From positions 18,703 to 82,702 of the forward strand of contig JAQSDX010000007.1 in NCBI GenBank assembly GCA_029946125.1: a stretch of 64,000 bases of DNA, written 5' to 3'. The notes under the pieces are model-generated. The model did no database searches and was not told the DNA's origin. It worked only from the letters and a program-made list of their open reading frames with translations. The DNA is from Candidatus Methylobacter titanis (GTDB taxonomy: Bacteria > Pseudomonadota > Gammaproteobacteria > Methylococcales > Methylomonadaceae). The position numbers and the translations under genes are program-made. Positions within the stretch are counted from its first letter, which is position 1. Each line of letters starts with the position of its first letter. This document shows, piece after piece, positions 7,681 to 17,241 of the stretch.

Positions 7681-9140
7681 TTGCCGTCTATTTGGTCTTA
7701 TTGATACCGTTAGTCGGCATACTCTATTTTGCGCTGTCTGGACACCGAGAAGACACCGGAAGAATGAATGTCCGCTTCAACGGCATCACGTTGCTGGCCA
7801 CTGTCTGGCTTGCGATTAATGTACTTAATCAGGGTACGATAATTTCAACAGACAAGGCTTTTTTAATCGATCCGTTTAATGTGTATTTGATTGTGTTAAC
7901 GGCTTTTGTCGGCTTCACCACGTCGATATTTTCCTCGCCCTATATGGCGCATGAAAAGGAAATCGGCAAGCTCAGTGATAAGCGCTTAAAACTGTATTAC
8001 TCCATGTTTCAGGGTTTTATGCTGGCCATGTACCTGGTATTGACCACCAATAATATGGGAATCATGTGGGTGGCGATGGAAGGCGCGACGCTGGCAACCG
8101 TGATGCTGGTTAGTCTGTACCGTACACCGGAGTCTATCGAGGCGGCGTGGAAATATTTTATTTTGTGCGGTGTGGGTATTGCCCAGGCGCTGTTCGGCAC
8201 TATTTTGCTGTATTACGCGGCAGTGCAGATAGGCGACGGGGAAAATGCCTTGCTGTGGTCGGTGCTTTACGAAAACGCCGATAAATTAAATCCGGAAATT
8301 CTTAATATTGCCTTTGTTTTTTTACTGATTGGTTACGGTACCAAAATCGGTCTGGTACCTTTGCATAACTGGTTGCCGGATGCCCATTCCGAAGGTCCGA
8401 CGCCGATGTCGGCGGTATTGTCGGGATTGCTGTTAAACGATGCCCTATACGCGGTGGTGCGCAATAAAATGCTGGTGGATGGAGCGACAGACTCCAATAT
8501 GGCCGGTTATCTGATGATGGGCTTCGGCCTGCTGTCGTTCCTGGTCGCCGCGATACTGCTGCACCGACAGAAAGATATCAAACGACTGTTCAGTTACTCA
8601 TCCATTGAGCACATGGGACTGATGACCTTTGCCTTCGGCATCGGCGGTCCGTTAGCCACATTTGCCGCCTTGCTGCACATGACCGTGCATTCACTGACCA
8701 AGTCGGCCATTTTTGTTACTGTAGGTTATGCGGCGCAGCTTGCCGGAACCCAGCGTATAGACCAGATACGCGGCCTGATTAAAACCCAGCCCAAGATTGG
8801 TTGGGGGCTGTTGATCGGCACCATTTCCATTGCCGGATTTCCACCGTTTGGCGTCTTCACCAGTGAATTTCTGGTGCTGCTGGCGACCATGCACAGTTAT
8901 CCGTGGTTGACGCTACCGCTGCTGCTGGGGATCGGCATCGCCTTTGCCGGACTGTTCCGGCATATCCAGCCGATGGTTTACGGCGACAGACCCGAAGGGC
9001 AGAATCCGATTAAAGCCAATTTGTGGCCGGTGACGATACATCTTGCCTTGGTGCTTTGGCTGGGTCTGGCTATCCCCGGCTTCCTGGCGCACTGGTTTTC
9101 ACAAGCGACACTGTTGATTTCCGGGAGTACGCCGTTATGA
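7677..9140 (+). CDS. hyfF: HyfF-like proton-translocating membrane subunit (NuoL/M/N family)
   Basis: This 487-residue antiporter-like membrane subunit has the channel lysine region GTKIGLVPLHNWLPDAHSEGPTPMSAVLSG at about 221-250 and conserved residues in KDIKRLFSYSSIEHMG and HMTVHSLTKSAIF. It is expected to conduct protons when the peripheral arm changes redox state. The gene overlaps HyfE by 4 nt at its start and the HyfG-like gene by 4 nt at its end, so hyfE-F-G are tightly coupled. In E. coli Hyf the order is the same, which supports the family assignment. Confidence 0.9.
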   Translation: MIAVYLVLLIPLVGILYFALSGHREDTGRMNVRFNGITLLATVWLAINVLNQGTIISTDKAFLIDPFNVYLIVLTAFVGFTTSIFSSPYMAHEKEIGKLSDKRLKLYYSMFQGFMLAMYLVLTTNNMGIMWVAMEGATLATVMLVSLYRTPESIEAAWKYFILCGVGIAQALFGTILLYYAAVQIGDGENALLWSVLYENADKLNPEILNIAFVFLLIGYGTKIGLVPLHNWLPDAHSEGPTPMSAVLSGLLLNDALYAVVRNKMLVDGATDSNMAGYLMMGFGLLSFLVAAILLHRQKDIKRLFSYSSIEHMGLMTFAFGIGGPLATFAALLHMTVHSLTKSAIFVTVGYAAQLAGTQRIDQIRGLIKTQPKIGWGLLIGTISIAGFPPFGVFTSEFLVLLATMHSYPWLTLPLLLGIGIAFAGLFRHIQPMVYGDRPEGQNPIKANLWPVTIHLALVLWLGLAIPGFLAHWFSQATLLISGSTPL

Positions 9141-10711
9141 GTTCTTCAAACTGGACTACGGATTTTTTAAGCCGGCTGAGTACGGATATTTCGGTTACCC
9201 GGATCAAACTACCGTCAATTATGCTATGGCAAATCGAAAGCCACGTATGGCAACGCTTTGCAGAACAGGCCGTACAGCAAAACCTGCGTTGGGCTGCCGG
9301 ATGGGCGGAACAGGTTGATAGCCAGTTCTTCATCAATGCCTGTTTTGAAAAACACGGCGAGTATGTGCTGTTGCGCACGATCGTGGATGATTCAAGCCCG
9401 GAACTTCCCAGTCAGGCCACGGTTTATCCCGCTGCCAACCGCAGTGAACGTCATACGCAAGACCTATTCGGGATCAAATTTATTGGGCATCCCGATAACA
9501 GGCGCTGGACGCGGCATCAAGCCTGGATTGAAAAAAACTATCCGTTGCGCAAAGATTTTCCGGTTCAGGGTACGCCGGTAGGTATCACGCCGCCCGATAG
9601 GGATTATCCGTTTATTAAAGCCCACGGGCAGGGCGTGTATGAAATTCCTGTTGGACCTGTGCATGCCGGCATTATCGAGCCTGGGCATTTCCGCTTTCAG
9701 GCAGTCGGCGAACTGATCCTAAACCTGGAAGAACGTTTGGGTTATACGCATAAAGGCATAGAAAAAATTGCAGAAGGCAGGGAACCCGAATCTTTGGCCA
9801 GACTGGCGGGGCGTATTTCCGGCGATACCACGGTCGGACATTGCTGGGCCGCCTGTATGGCAATGGAGCAAGCAGCGGGCATTGAAATTCCAGCTCGCGC
9901 TGCGTTGATACGCGGCATTCTGGCCGAACGGGAACGCGTCGCCAACCATCTCGGCGATATAGGTGCGATTTGTAATGATGTCGCTTTTGTATTCGCGCAA
10001 ATGCAGTTGACCCGCTTGCGCGAACTTTGGCTGCGCACCAATGCAACGGTGTTCGGCCATCGTTTGCTTATGGACACTATTGTACCGGGCGGCGTTGCCT
10101 GCGATTTGTCTTCGGCATCCTGCGCCTTGATCAAGAACGACATAGCCGAATTAAGAATGGAACTGGCGGAAGTCATACTCGTGCTGGATCTTAATTCCTC
10201 ACTGGAAGACCGGCTGTATACGGCCGGTTTTCTGTCTGAAGAAATCGCCGCCGCATTTGGAACCTTAGGCTATGTCGGCCGCGCCAGCGGACAGGATAAG
10301 GATGTACGCCGCGATGCGCCCTATGCGCCTTATAATCGGGTAACCGTTAAGGTCGCGCTGGAAACACAAGGCGATATTGCCTCTCGGTTTTGGGTTAGAT
10401 ACAAGGAGATCAGAACTGCTTTGCGGCTGATCGAAAATTTCATCGACCAACTGGCTGCCGGTGACATACGAAGCGAATGGAAAACACCACTTGCAGGTAG
10501 TGAAGGTTTGGGTATTGTTGAAGGCTGGCGCGGCGAAATTATCAGCTACATTCGTTTTGATGCCGATAACAAAATCGCCCGTTTTTATCCGCGCGACCCC
10601 AGTCAATTGAACTGGCCTGCGTTGGAAAAACTGGTGTTGAATAATATCGTGCCGGATTTTCCTGTGTGCAACAAATCCCTGAATGGCTCTTATTCAGGCA
10701 ATGATTTATAG
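9137..10711 (+). CDS. hyfG: HyfG-like fused NuoC-NuoD large subunit without Ni-Fe ligands
   Basis: The first ~145 residues form a NuoC-like domain (NRSERHTQDLFGIKFIGHPD). From about 160 on there is a NuoD/[NiFe] large-subunit fold (GPVHAGIIEPGHFRFQAVGE, NLEERLGYTHKGIEK). Real hydrogenases have RVCGIC near this point and DPCxxC at the C-terminus. Here the N-terminal site reads GRISGDTTVGHCWAAC and the C-terminal end reads NIVPDFPVCNKSLNGSYSG, so both CxxC pairs are absent. The subunit therefore cannot hold a Ni-Fe centre; it matches the Ehr class. Start at 9137 is chosen because ATG overlaps the HyfF stop; an in-frame extension to 9023 lies wholly within hyfF. Confidence 0.9.
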   Translation: MSSSNWTTDFLSRLSTDISVTRIKLPSIMLWQIESHVWQRFAEQAVQQNLRWAAGWAEQVDSQFFINACFEKHGEYVLLRTIVDDSSPELPSQATVYPAANRSERHTQDLFGIKFIGHPDNRRWTRHQAWIEKNYPLRKDFPVQGTPVGITPPDRDYPFIKAHGQGVYEIPVGPVHAGIIEPGHFRFQAVGELILNLEERLGYTHKGIEKIAEGREPESLARLAGRISGDTTVGHCWAACMAMEQAAGIEIPARAALIRGILAERERVANHLGDIGAICNDVAFVFAQMQLTRLRELWLRTNATVFGHRLLMDTIVPGGVACDLSSASCALIKNDIAELRMELAEVILVLDLNSSLEDRLYTAGFLSEEIAAAFGTLGYVGRASGQDKDVRRDAPYAPYNRVTVKVALETQGDIASRFWVRYKEIRTALRLIENFIDQLAAGDIRSEWKTPLAGSEGLGIVEGWRGEIISYIRFDADNKIARFYPRDPSQLNWPALEKLVLNNIVPDFPVCNKSLNGSYSGNDL

Positions 10712-10720
10712 GAAGGGAAC

Positions 10721-11236
10721 ATGCTGAGCATTTTTAAAAAAATCCTGGCCACGGGTGTCGTTACTGAACAACTTACAATGCCCAAAGATGATGAACTGGA
10801 GCAGTTGGGCATCCACATCAAACGATATATCGACAAGAAATTTTCCGGCAGTATTGCAATACGCGCTGTCGATGCGGGTTCCTGTAACGGCTGCGAACTG
10901 GAAATTCACGCATTGAACAATCCCTTTTACGATATTGAACGTTTTGGTATTCATTTTGTGGCATCCCCCAGGCACGCCGACGTGCTATTGGTCACAGGAC
11001 CGGTTTCAAGACACATGCAAACTGCATTACTGCGCACTTATGAAGCGACACCGAATCCGAAATGGGTGATTGCCGTCGGTGATTGCGCAGCCTGCGGTGG
11101 CGAATTCGGTGTGTCTTATGCCAGTTGCGGAGCGGTATCCAATGTCATTCCGGTCGATGCGGTGATTCCCGGTTGCCCACCTACACCTTTGATGTTGATG
11201 CAGGGCTTGTTGGGTTTAATGGGTGTTAAGAAATGA
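10721..11236 (+). CDS. hyfI: HyfI-like 4Fe-4S small subunit (NuoB family)
   Basis: This 171-residue protein is of the NuoB/HyfI family, which carries the cluster closest to the active site. The four ligands are present: C55 and C58 in GSCNGCELEIHA, C122 in GDCAACGG, and C152 in PGCPPTP. It lies 9 bp after the HyfG-like gene with GGAAGGGAAC just upstream of the ATG as ribosome site. No HyfA, HyfH or NuoI ferredoxin-type subunit is encoded nearby, so this would be the only iron-sulfur subunit of the complex seen here. How electrons enter is unclear. Confidence 0.92.
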   Translation: MLSIFKKILATGVVTEQLTMPKDDELEQLGIHIKRYIDKKFSGSIAIRAVDAGSCNGCELEIHALNNPFYDIERFGIHFVASPRHADVLLVTGPVSRHMQTALLRTYEATPNPKWVIAVGDCAACGGEFGVSYASCGAVSNVIPVDAVIPGCPPTPLMLMQGLLGLMGVKK

Positions 11237-11397
11237 GAAAACTTAGTTGGTTTTTGTAACTGGAGACTTGCTCTCGTCCTTTGCCTTGTGCTTTTAGCCT
11301 TTTTCGTGTTTCCAGGATTAACCGCGTTGTAATGTTTCTTACTTATTTGCAATTGCCCAAATATCAAGTAGATTGTTTTCCTTTGTAAATAATAGTG

Positions 11398-12045
11398 ATG
11401 ATTGATATGAATAATTTTTTGTCTTTTCAAATTCATGGTGGAGCCGATCACGGCGGTGGTGTTGCCGACAGCGTTTCTAGTCTGCTGGTTTTTTTTGAGG
11501 GACTTTCAACGCGTGATTCGGCAGATATTTTTTCGACATTAATGCCGGGTCTTTCCAGTATGGATAATATCCATCCAGTGTTGGTGCATTTTCCTATTGC
11601 ATTGTTATCGGCTTTTTTTGCTTTGGACATGATGGGTACGCTGGTCAAAAAACAACATTGGCGTAACGTTGCCGGTTGGTTGTTGTACTTGGGCGCCGTC
11701 GCCGCCGTCTTTACAGTGATTGCCGGTTTCAGTGCGGCCGGTTCCGTAGCACATGGAGAGGAGGTTCATGGCATTATGGAACGGCATAAGAATTTTGGTG
11801 TAGCTGTACTTTGTTTGGCGATTTTATTATCAGCTTGGCGGGCAATCAGTGGCGGTGTCATTGAAGGCCTGGCTAATTGCTTTTTTCTGGCATTAGCGAC
11901 GTTATTGATTGGGTTAATGGTATTAGGCGCCGATCTAGGCGGATTGATGGTTTATCAATATGGTGTGGCCGTTAAGTCGCTTCAGATTGAAGTTCCTGGC
12001 TCTCATGAGCATGAGCATGGACATGAGCATACTCATCAGCATTAA
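11398..12045 (+). CDS. DUF2231 membrane protein with His-rich C-terminus
   Basis: This 215-residue protein contains the DUF2231 pattern: [13 protein letters not shown] (near residue 60), four hydrophobic helices, and [16 protein letters not shown] close to the end. Function of the family is not established. The last 14 residues alternate His with Glu, Gly and Thr ([13 protein letters not shown]) and could bind a divalent metal. An N-terminal segment of about 55 residues includes [13 protein letters not shown] at 11395 and ATG at 11398 and 11407 are all possible starts; no clear ribosome site decides. It lies 160 bp after the hyf-like operon, so co-transcription is uncertain. Confidence 0.75.
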   Translation: MIDMNNFLSFQIHGGADHGGGVADSVSSLLVFFEGLSTRDSADIFSTLMPGLSSMDNIHPVLVHFPIALLSAFFALDMMGTLVKKQHWRNVAGWLLYLGAVAAVFTVIAGFSAAGSVAHGEEVHGIMERHKNFGVAVLCLAILLSAWRAISGGVIEGLANCFFLALATLLIGLMVLGADLGGLMVYQYGVAVKSLQIEVPGSHEHEHGHEHTHQH

Positions 12046-12114
12046 TGAAGTCGAGTGGCGCGCGAAGTAAGCTTGGCAGAAATGGGCTTCCCACTTAAGA
12101 GCAAGTGGCAGGCT

Positions 12115-12160
12115 TAGTCGTTCATCTGAGTGTAACCGAAAGACTCACCACGAACGGCTT
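12115..12160. repeat. REP-like hairpin upstream of trpF
   Basis: CGTTC at 12119-12123 pairs with GAACG at 12152-12156, and inside it GAGT pairs with ACTC. Read on the minus strand it starts CCGTTCGTGGTGAG, which is the head of a widespread repetitive extragenic palindrome type. The 3' half is diverged. It lies in the 217-bp gap between the DUF2231 gene and trpF, where I see no leader peptide rich in Trp codons. Confidence 0.5.
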
Positions 12161-12262
12161 ATAACCTTAGGCTGGCCCCGGCTTAAGTTGGTAGTCTAAG
12201 TCGCATTGTTTTATGGTATTCTAGGCGGCTAGCTTTTTTTGGTTAAATTCTCATATCACTTT

Positions 12263-12895
12263 ATGCGAACTCGCGTTAAAATTTGCGGTTTTACCCGTGT
12301 TGAAGATGCCGTTTGTGCGGCTCAATTAGGCGTCGATGCAATTGGTTTGGTGTTTTATCCGCCCAGTCCAAGACATGTCGGTATTGAACAAGCGGTTGAA
12401 ATTGTTAAGGCCTTGCCGGCGTTTGTTACGGTCGTCGCTTTATTTGTCGATGAGCAGGAGTCACGGATACGCGAGGTTTTGGCGCAGGTACCGGTAGATT
12501 GCCTGCAATTTCATGGTGATGAGTCGGCCGATGCTTGCAGGTTATATGGCAAACGTTATATGAAAGCGCTGCGGATGCAGGATGGTATCGATATTCCAGG
12601 TCTGGCTTTGCACTATCATGATGCGGCAGGATTGCTGTTGGATGCTTATCATCCGGGAGCGAAAGGCGGTACCGGTAGCCGATTTGATTGGAACAGAATT
12701 CCTAAGCATTGTCAGTTGCCTATCGTGCTGGCGGGTGGTTTGGATGAGAATAATGCCAGGCAGGCGGTGCAGACAGTCAGGCCCTATGCTGTAGATATCA
12801 GCAGTGGTGTAGAAGTAGAAAAAGGTGTTAAGGGTGCGCTAAAAATGGCGGCATTCATACGTGAAGTTAATGAGGGTGACAGAATACTACTATGA
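12263..12895 (+). CDS. trpF: phosphoribosylanthranilate isomerase
   Basis: TrpF carries out the Amadori rearrangement of phosphoribosylanthranilate to CdRP in tryptophan synthesis. The 210-residue protein starts [11 protein letters not shown], with the catalytic Cys at position 8. It has the phosphate-binding loop [14 protein letters not shown] and the C-terminal [15 protein letters not shown], all diagnostic. ATG at 12263 fits the family N-terminus; a frame extending to 12239 adds eight residues with no support. The stop overlaps the trpB start by 4 nt. The monofunctional trpF followed by trpBA is the order known from Pseudomonas-like gammaproteobacteria. Confidence 0.95.
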   Translation: MRTRVKICGFTRVEDAVCAAQLGVDAIGLVFYPPSPRHVGIEQAVEIVKALPAFVTVVALFVDEQESRIREVLAQVPVDCLQFHGDESADACRLYGKRYMKALRMQDGIDIPGLALHYHDAAGLLLDAYHPGAKGGTGSRFDWNRIPKHCQLPIVLAGGLDENNARQAVQTVRPYAVDISSGVEVEKGVKGALKMAAFIREVNEGDRILL

Positions 12896-14094
12896 CAGAA
12901 AAATATAATATGCCCGATGAGCGGGGACACTTTGGCCCTTACGGCGGAATGTTTGTTGGAGAAACATTGATGCTGCCGATTCAGGAATTGAATGCTGCAT
13001 ACCAGCAGTATTTAAAAGATCCTGAATTCATAGCGGAACTGGATGCCGATTTAACGCATTACGTAGGCAGGCCTTCGCCTCTATATCACGCTGAACGATG
13101 GAGTCGCGAGTTGGGCGGCGCGCAGATTTATCTGAAACGCGAAGACCTTAATCATACCGGCGCACATAAAATAAACAACACGGTTGGACAGGCTTTATTG
13201 GCCAAACGTATGGGCAAGACGCGCATTATCGCTGAAACCGGAGCCGGTCAGCATGGTGTGGCGACAGCGACCGTTGCCGCCAGATTGGGTCTGGAGTGCG
13301 TGATTTACATGGGCGCTGTCGATGTTGTCAGGCAGTCTTTAAATGTGTATCGGATGAAGTTATTAGGCGCGACCGTGGTGCCCGTTGAATCCGGTTCAAA
13401 AACGCTAAAAGATGCGTTGAACGAAGCGCTCAGAGATTGGGTGACCAATGTCGACAATACCTTTTATATTATCGGCACGGTTGCAGGTCCGCATCCCTAT
13501 CCTGCGATGGTCAGGGATTTTCAGGCCATCATCGGCCGCGAAGCGAAGCAACAATGCCTGGATCAAGTCGGACGCTTGCCGGATGCGCTGGTTGCCTGTG
13601 TCGGCGGCGGATCAAACGCCATCGGTTTGTTTTATCCGTTTATAGATGACCGTTCGGTAAAAATGATCGGTGTTGAAGCGGCGGGCGACGGTGTTGAAAC
13701 CGGGCGTCATTCTGCACCGTTATGCGCAGGTCGTCCCGGTGTATTGCATGGCAATCGCACTTATTTAATGGAAGATGACGATGGTGAAATTATCGAGACG
13801 CACTCCATTTCGGCCGGTTTGGATTACCCTGGCGTAGGCCCCGAACATGCTTGGTTGAAAGATACCGGCAGGGCTGAATATGTCAATATTACCGATACCG
13901 AGGCGCTGGAAGGTTTCCACGCATTAACCCGAATGGAAGGCATTATTCCTGCATTGGAATCGAGTCATGCGATGGCTTACACGATGAAGCTGGCGCCAAC
14001 CATGAAAAAAGACGAAATTATCATCGTCTGCTTGTCAGGTCGCGGCGATAAAGATATGCAAACCATGGCGCAACGCGAGGGAATAGAACTGTGA
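12892..14094 (+). CDS. trpB: tryptophan synthase beta chain
   Basis: TrpB condenses indole with L-serine using PLP. The 400-residue length is standard. The PLP lysine is K93 in [11 protein letters not shown], and the phosphate-binding glycine loop [10 protein letters not shown] lies near 240. [17 protein letters not shown] and [16 protein letters not shown] complete the family signature. It overlaps trpF (ATGA) and trpA (GTGA), indicating one coupled trpFBA transcript. The partner alpha chain is encoded immediately downstream. Confidence 0.97.
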   Translation: MTEKYNMPDERGHFGPYGGMFVGETLMLPIQELNAAYQQYLKDPEFIAELDADLTHYVGRPSPLYHAERWSRELGGAQIYLKREDLNHTGAHKINNTVGQALLAKRMGKTRIIAETGAGQHGVATATVAARLGLECVIYMGAVDVVRQSLNVYRMKLLGATVVPVESGSKTLKDALNEALRDWVTNVDNTFYIIGTVAGPHPYPAMVRDFQAIIGREAKQQCLDQVGRLPDALVACVGGGSNAIGLFYPFIDDRSVKMIGVEAAGDGVETGRHSAPLCAGRPGVLHGNRTYLMEDDDGEIIETHSISAGLDYPGVGPEHAWLKDTGRAEYVNITDTEALEGFHALTRMEGIIPALESSHAMAYTMKLAPTMKKDEIIIVCLSGRGDKDMQTMAQREGIEL

Positions 14095-14894
14095 GTCGAT
14101 TAACTGCAACATTTGAAGCGTTAGCCAAAACAGGCCGCAAGGCGTTAATCCCGTTTATTACTGCAGGCGATCCTAACCCCGAGTTCACCTTACCGCTGAT
14201 GCATGCGATGGTTGAGGCGGGTGTCGATGTGATTGAGTTGGGTGTACCGTTTTCCGATCCTATGGCGGATGGACCGGTTATTCAGCGAGCCAGTGAGCGC
14301 GCTTTAGACTATAAAATGAGCTTAAGACGCGTATTGGCGATTGCAACAGAATTTAGAAAAACCAATCAACAAACCCCAGTTGTGCTAATGGGCTATGTGA
14401 ATCCTATTGAAGCCATGGGTTATGAAGATTTTGCCAATGCTGCCCAACGCGCCGAGATTGACGGCGTTTTAACGGTTGATTTGCCGCCTGAAGAGGCGGA
14501 AGAATGCGTATCCTTGTTAAAGGCGCGCGACATCGATCCGATTTTTTTATTGGCGCCCAATAGCACCGATGAGCGCATTAAAAAGATGGATGCCGCAGGT
14601 TCAGGTTATCTTTATTACGTTTCACTGAAAGGCGTGACCGGTGCCGGACATTTAAATGTTGTCGATGTTGAAGCCAAGCTTAAGCAAATCAAGACGAATA
14701 CCCGTCTGCCTGTGGCTGTTGGTTTTGGCGTCAAGGACGCGCAAACAGCAAAGACGGTTGCCGGTTTGGGTGACGGAGTGGTTGTCGGCAGCGCCCTGAT
14801 CAGCAAGATTGAGGCGAATCTGGATGATCCGGAGCGTGCCAAAAGAGAGATAGTCGATTTGTTGGTCGCCATGCGCCAGGCAATGGATAACTAA
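14091..14894 (+). CDS. trpA: tryptophan synthase alpha chain
   Basis: TrpA cleaves indole-3-glycerol phosphate and passes indole through the tunnel to TrpB. This TIM-barrel protein has 267 residues. Catalytic Glu49 and Asp60 are present in [16 protein letters not shown], at exactly the classical positions. The phosphate loop is seen in [12 protein letters not shown] and [11 protein letters not shown]. The start is a GTG that overlaps the trpB stop by 4 nt. A 70-bp gap to accD contains a weak GATGGG/CCCATC hairpin. Confidence 0.97.
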   Translation: MSRLTATFEALAKTGRKALIPFITAGDPNPEFTLPLMHAMVEAGVDVIELGVPFSDPMADGPVIQRASERALDYKMSLRRVLAIATEFRKTNQQTPVVLMGYVNPIEAMGYEDFANAAQRAEIDGVLTVDLPPEEAEECVSLLKARDIDPIFLLAPNSTDERIKKMDAAGSGYLYYVSLKGVTGAGHLNVVDVEAKLKQIKTNTRLPVAVGFGVKDAQTAKTVAGLGDGVVVGSALISKIEANLDDPERAKREIVDLLVAMRQAMDN

Positions 14895-14964
14895 AGGATA
14901 GATGGCTAGGATGGGCTGACGTAAGGAGTCCCATCAAACAATAGCAACACTAAAGGGCAGATGA

Positions 14965-15945
14965 ATGAGTTGGTTTGAAAAGTTAATCCCTTCAACAATT
15001 AGAACGGAAGGGTCGAATAAAAAAGGCACTGTACCTGAAGGATTGTGGAATAAGTGCCCGAGTTGTAATGCGATTCTTTACAACACGGAGCTGGAAAGAA
15101 ATTTCAGCGTTTGCCCAAAATGTGAGCATCACATGCGGATTTCGGCCAGAACCCGGTTGACCATGTTTCTGGATGAGGGCGATCATGAAGAAATAGGTAA
15201 GCATGTTAAGCCTATCGACCCATTAAAATTCAAAGACAGTAAGAAATATAAAGACAGAATTACCCAGGCGCAAAAACAGACGAAAGAAAATGATGCGCTG
15301 GTAGTGATCAAAGGTCAGCTAAAAGGTCAGGATATTGTTGCTGCGGCTTTTGATTTCGGCTTTATGGGCGGATCAATGGGGTCTGTGGTCGGCGAAAAAT
15401 TTGTTCGTGGTGTCAACAAAAGTCTGGAGTTGCGTGTTCCGTTTATTGTGTTTACCGCCAGCGGCGGTGCACGTATGCAGGAGTCGCTGTTTTCATTGTT
15501 TCAGATGGCCAAAACCAGTGCGGTATTGGCTAAATTATCCGATGCCGGTCTTCCGTATATATCGTTCATGACCGACCCGACGATGGGCGGCGTTTCAGCC
15601 AGTTTGGCTATGCTGGGCGACATTAATGTTGCCGAACCCAATGCCTTGATCGGTTTTGCAGGTCCCCGGGTAATCGAGCAAACCGTTCGTGAAAAACTGC
15701 CGGAAGGCTTTCAGCGTAGCGAGTTTTTACAGGAGCATGGCGCTATCGATATGATTATCGACCGACGTGAAATGCGCGATAAGATTGCCGGTATCTTGGC
15801 GCTGCTGATGGCGGGTAGAGACATTGCAGCACCGCAAATCCCCCTGGCAAGCTCTTCTCTTTTGACAACGGGGGAAGCCGAAGGTAAGGGGGGACTTGAA
15901 GTTGAAGCGGATGATGCGCTGCATCACTCGACTCAGGAAGACTGA
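14965..15945 (+). CDS. accD: acetyl-CoA carboxylase carboxyltransferase beta subunit
   Basis: AccD with AccA transfers carboxyl from carboxybiotin to acetyl-CoA, the first step of fatty-acid synthesis. The N-terminal zinc ribbon has C31, C34, C50 and C53 (KCPSCNAIL and VCPKCEHH). The crotonase-like core shows [12 protein letters not shown] and [16 protein letters not shown]. Length is 326 residues, slightly longer than E. coli AccD because of an acidic C-terminal tail. There is a second ATG 4 nt upstream in another frame; the start used gives the family N-terminus [10 protein letters not shown]. It sits between trpA and folC, as in many gammaproteobacteria. Confidence 0.96.
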   Translation: MSWFEKLIPSTIRTEGSNKKGTVPEGLWNKCPSCNAILYNTELERNFSVCPKCEHHMRISARTRLTMFLDEGDHEEIGKHVKPIDPLKFKDSKKYKDRITQAQKQTKENDALVVIKGQLKGQDIVAAAFDFGFMGGSMGSVVGEKFVRGVNKSLELRVPFIVFTASGGARMQESLFSLFQMAKTSAVLAKLSDAGLPYISFMTDPTMGGVSASLAMLGDINVAEPNALIGFAGPRVIEQTVREKLPEGFQRSEFLQEHGAIDMIIDRREMRDKIAGILALLMAGRDIAAPQIPLASSSLLTTGEAEGKGGLEVEADDALHHSTQED

Positions 15946-15960
15946 TATTATTGTCGGTTA

Positions 15961-17232
15961 ATGAGACGTTTTGATTCGCTAGAGGCTTGGTTGAAGTGGC
16001 AGGAAAGCTTGCATCCTTTAGTCATCGATTTGGGTTTGGAGCGGGCGGCGCAGGTTTTTCATGCGCTTAATCCCGATTATGCCAAGCCTCCAACTATTAC
16101 GGTCGCCGGAACCAATGGCAAAGGCTCGTCTGTTGCTTATCTTGAGGCTATCTACACGGCGCAAGGCTATCGGGTAGGAGCTTATACGTCACCGCATATC
16201 CTGAAATATAATGAAAGAATAAAAATTGACGGCAAACCGGTGTCGGATGACAAAATTTGCGAGGCATTTGCAAGAATAGAGTCGGTACGAGGCAATACTT
16301 CATTAAGCTACTTTGAATTTGGTACACTGGCCGCATTGGATATATTTTTCCGTGCCGGAGTCGATATTCAATTGCTTGAAGTTGGTTTGGGCGGGCGATT
16401 GGATGCCGTTAACATTGTCGATCCCGATGTGGCATTGATCACCAGTATCAGTATTGATCATATTGAATGGCTGGGCGGTACGCGAGAAGCCATAGGACGG
16501 GAAAAAGCCGGTATTTTTCGAGCGGGAATTCCCGCTGTCATCGGCGATCCGGAACCCCCGGAATCATTACTACAGAGCGCCCTTGAACAGCGTACTCTGC
16601 TGTATTGTCTCGGTAAGGATTTTGGCTTTAAAAAGCAGGCAATAGGATGGGATTGGTTCTCTGCCGACCGGCAAATGTTACAATTGCCTGAACCGGGATT
16701 AAAAGGTGAGCATCAGTATCGTAATGCCTCGGCGGTTATTTTGGCGGTGACCAAGATGGCTGAGGTTTTGCCGGTTACTGAAGCATCGATTAAGCAGGGA
16801 CTGGAAAATGTCCAGTTAGCGGGTCGATTTCAATTGATTGACGGCGAAATTCCGGTATTGCTGGATGTGGGGCATAACCCTCAGGCAGTCCGAACATTGG
16901 TTGATTACGTGACGGCTGTTTTTCCCGGAAGACGTATTCATGCTGTTTTTTCAATGATGAAAGACAAGGACATAGCCGGAGTCCTTGAAATTATGAATCT
17001 GGTGGTTTACGACTGGTTTTTTGCGCCTTTGGCAAATCCTAGAGCGGTTACGGAACCGGTTATGCGTGAGATTTTTTCACAAAGTTCGGTGTCCAGGGTT
17101 TCTTTTGGTTTTTCTGGTTTTACTGAAGCATTTGCTGCGGCAAAAAACCAGTCAAAAGAAGGTGATTTGTTATTGGTTTTTGGATCTTTCTTTTTGGTAT
17201 CTGATTGCTTGGTTGAATTTGAGAATAAGTGA
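15961..17232 (+). CDS. folC: bifunctional folylpolyglutamate / dihydrofolate synthase
   Basis: FolC adds glutamate to dihydropteroate and to folates. The 423-residue protein has the Mur-ligase-like P-loop VAGTNGKGSSVAYLEAI at about 41-57. The folate-binding region is YTSPHILKYNERIKIDG, and LLEVGLGGRLDAVN and DHIEWLGGTREAIGREKAGIF follow. The C-terminal domain contains LLDVGHNPQAV. All residues expected for ATP and folate binding are visible. It starts 15 bp after accD and ends 9 bp before dedD, consistent with one transcript. Confidence 0.95.
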   Translation: MRRFDSLEAWLKWQESLHPLVIDLGLERAAQVFHALNPDYAKPPTITVAGTNGKGSSVAYLEAIYTAQGYRVGAYTSPHILKYNERIKIDGKPVSDDKICEAFARIESVRGNTSLSYFEFGTLAALDIFFRAGVDIQLLEVGLGGRLDAVNIVDPDVALITSISIDHIEWLGGTREAIGREKAGIFRAGIPAVIGDPEPPESLLQSALEQRTLLYCLGKDFGFKKQAIGWDWFSADRQMLQLPEPGLKGEHQYRNASAVILAVTKMAEVLPVTEASIKQGLENVQLAGRFQLIDGEIPVLLDVGHNPQAVRTLVDYVTAVFPGRRIHAVFSMMKDKDIAGVLEIMNLVVYDWFFAPLANPRAVTEPVMREIFSQSSVSRVSFGFSGFTEAFAAAKNQSKEGDLLLVFGSFFLVSDCLVEFENK

Positions 17233-17241
17233 GTAGACGAA

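Noticed and set aside
9137..10711. Calling the HyfG-like protein a [NiFe] hydrogenase catalytic subunit
   Set aside because: Both CxxC nickel-binding pairs are absent, and no hyp maturation genes or large-subunit processing signal are seen nearby.
12046..12262. trp leader peptide and attenuator upstream of trpF
   Set aside because: No short frame with tandem Trp codons is present; the hairpin there matches a REP element.
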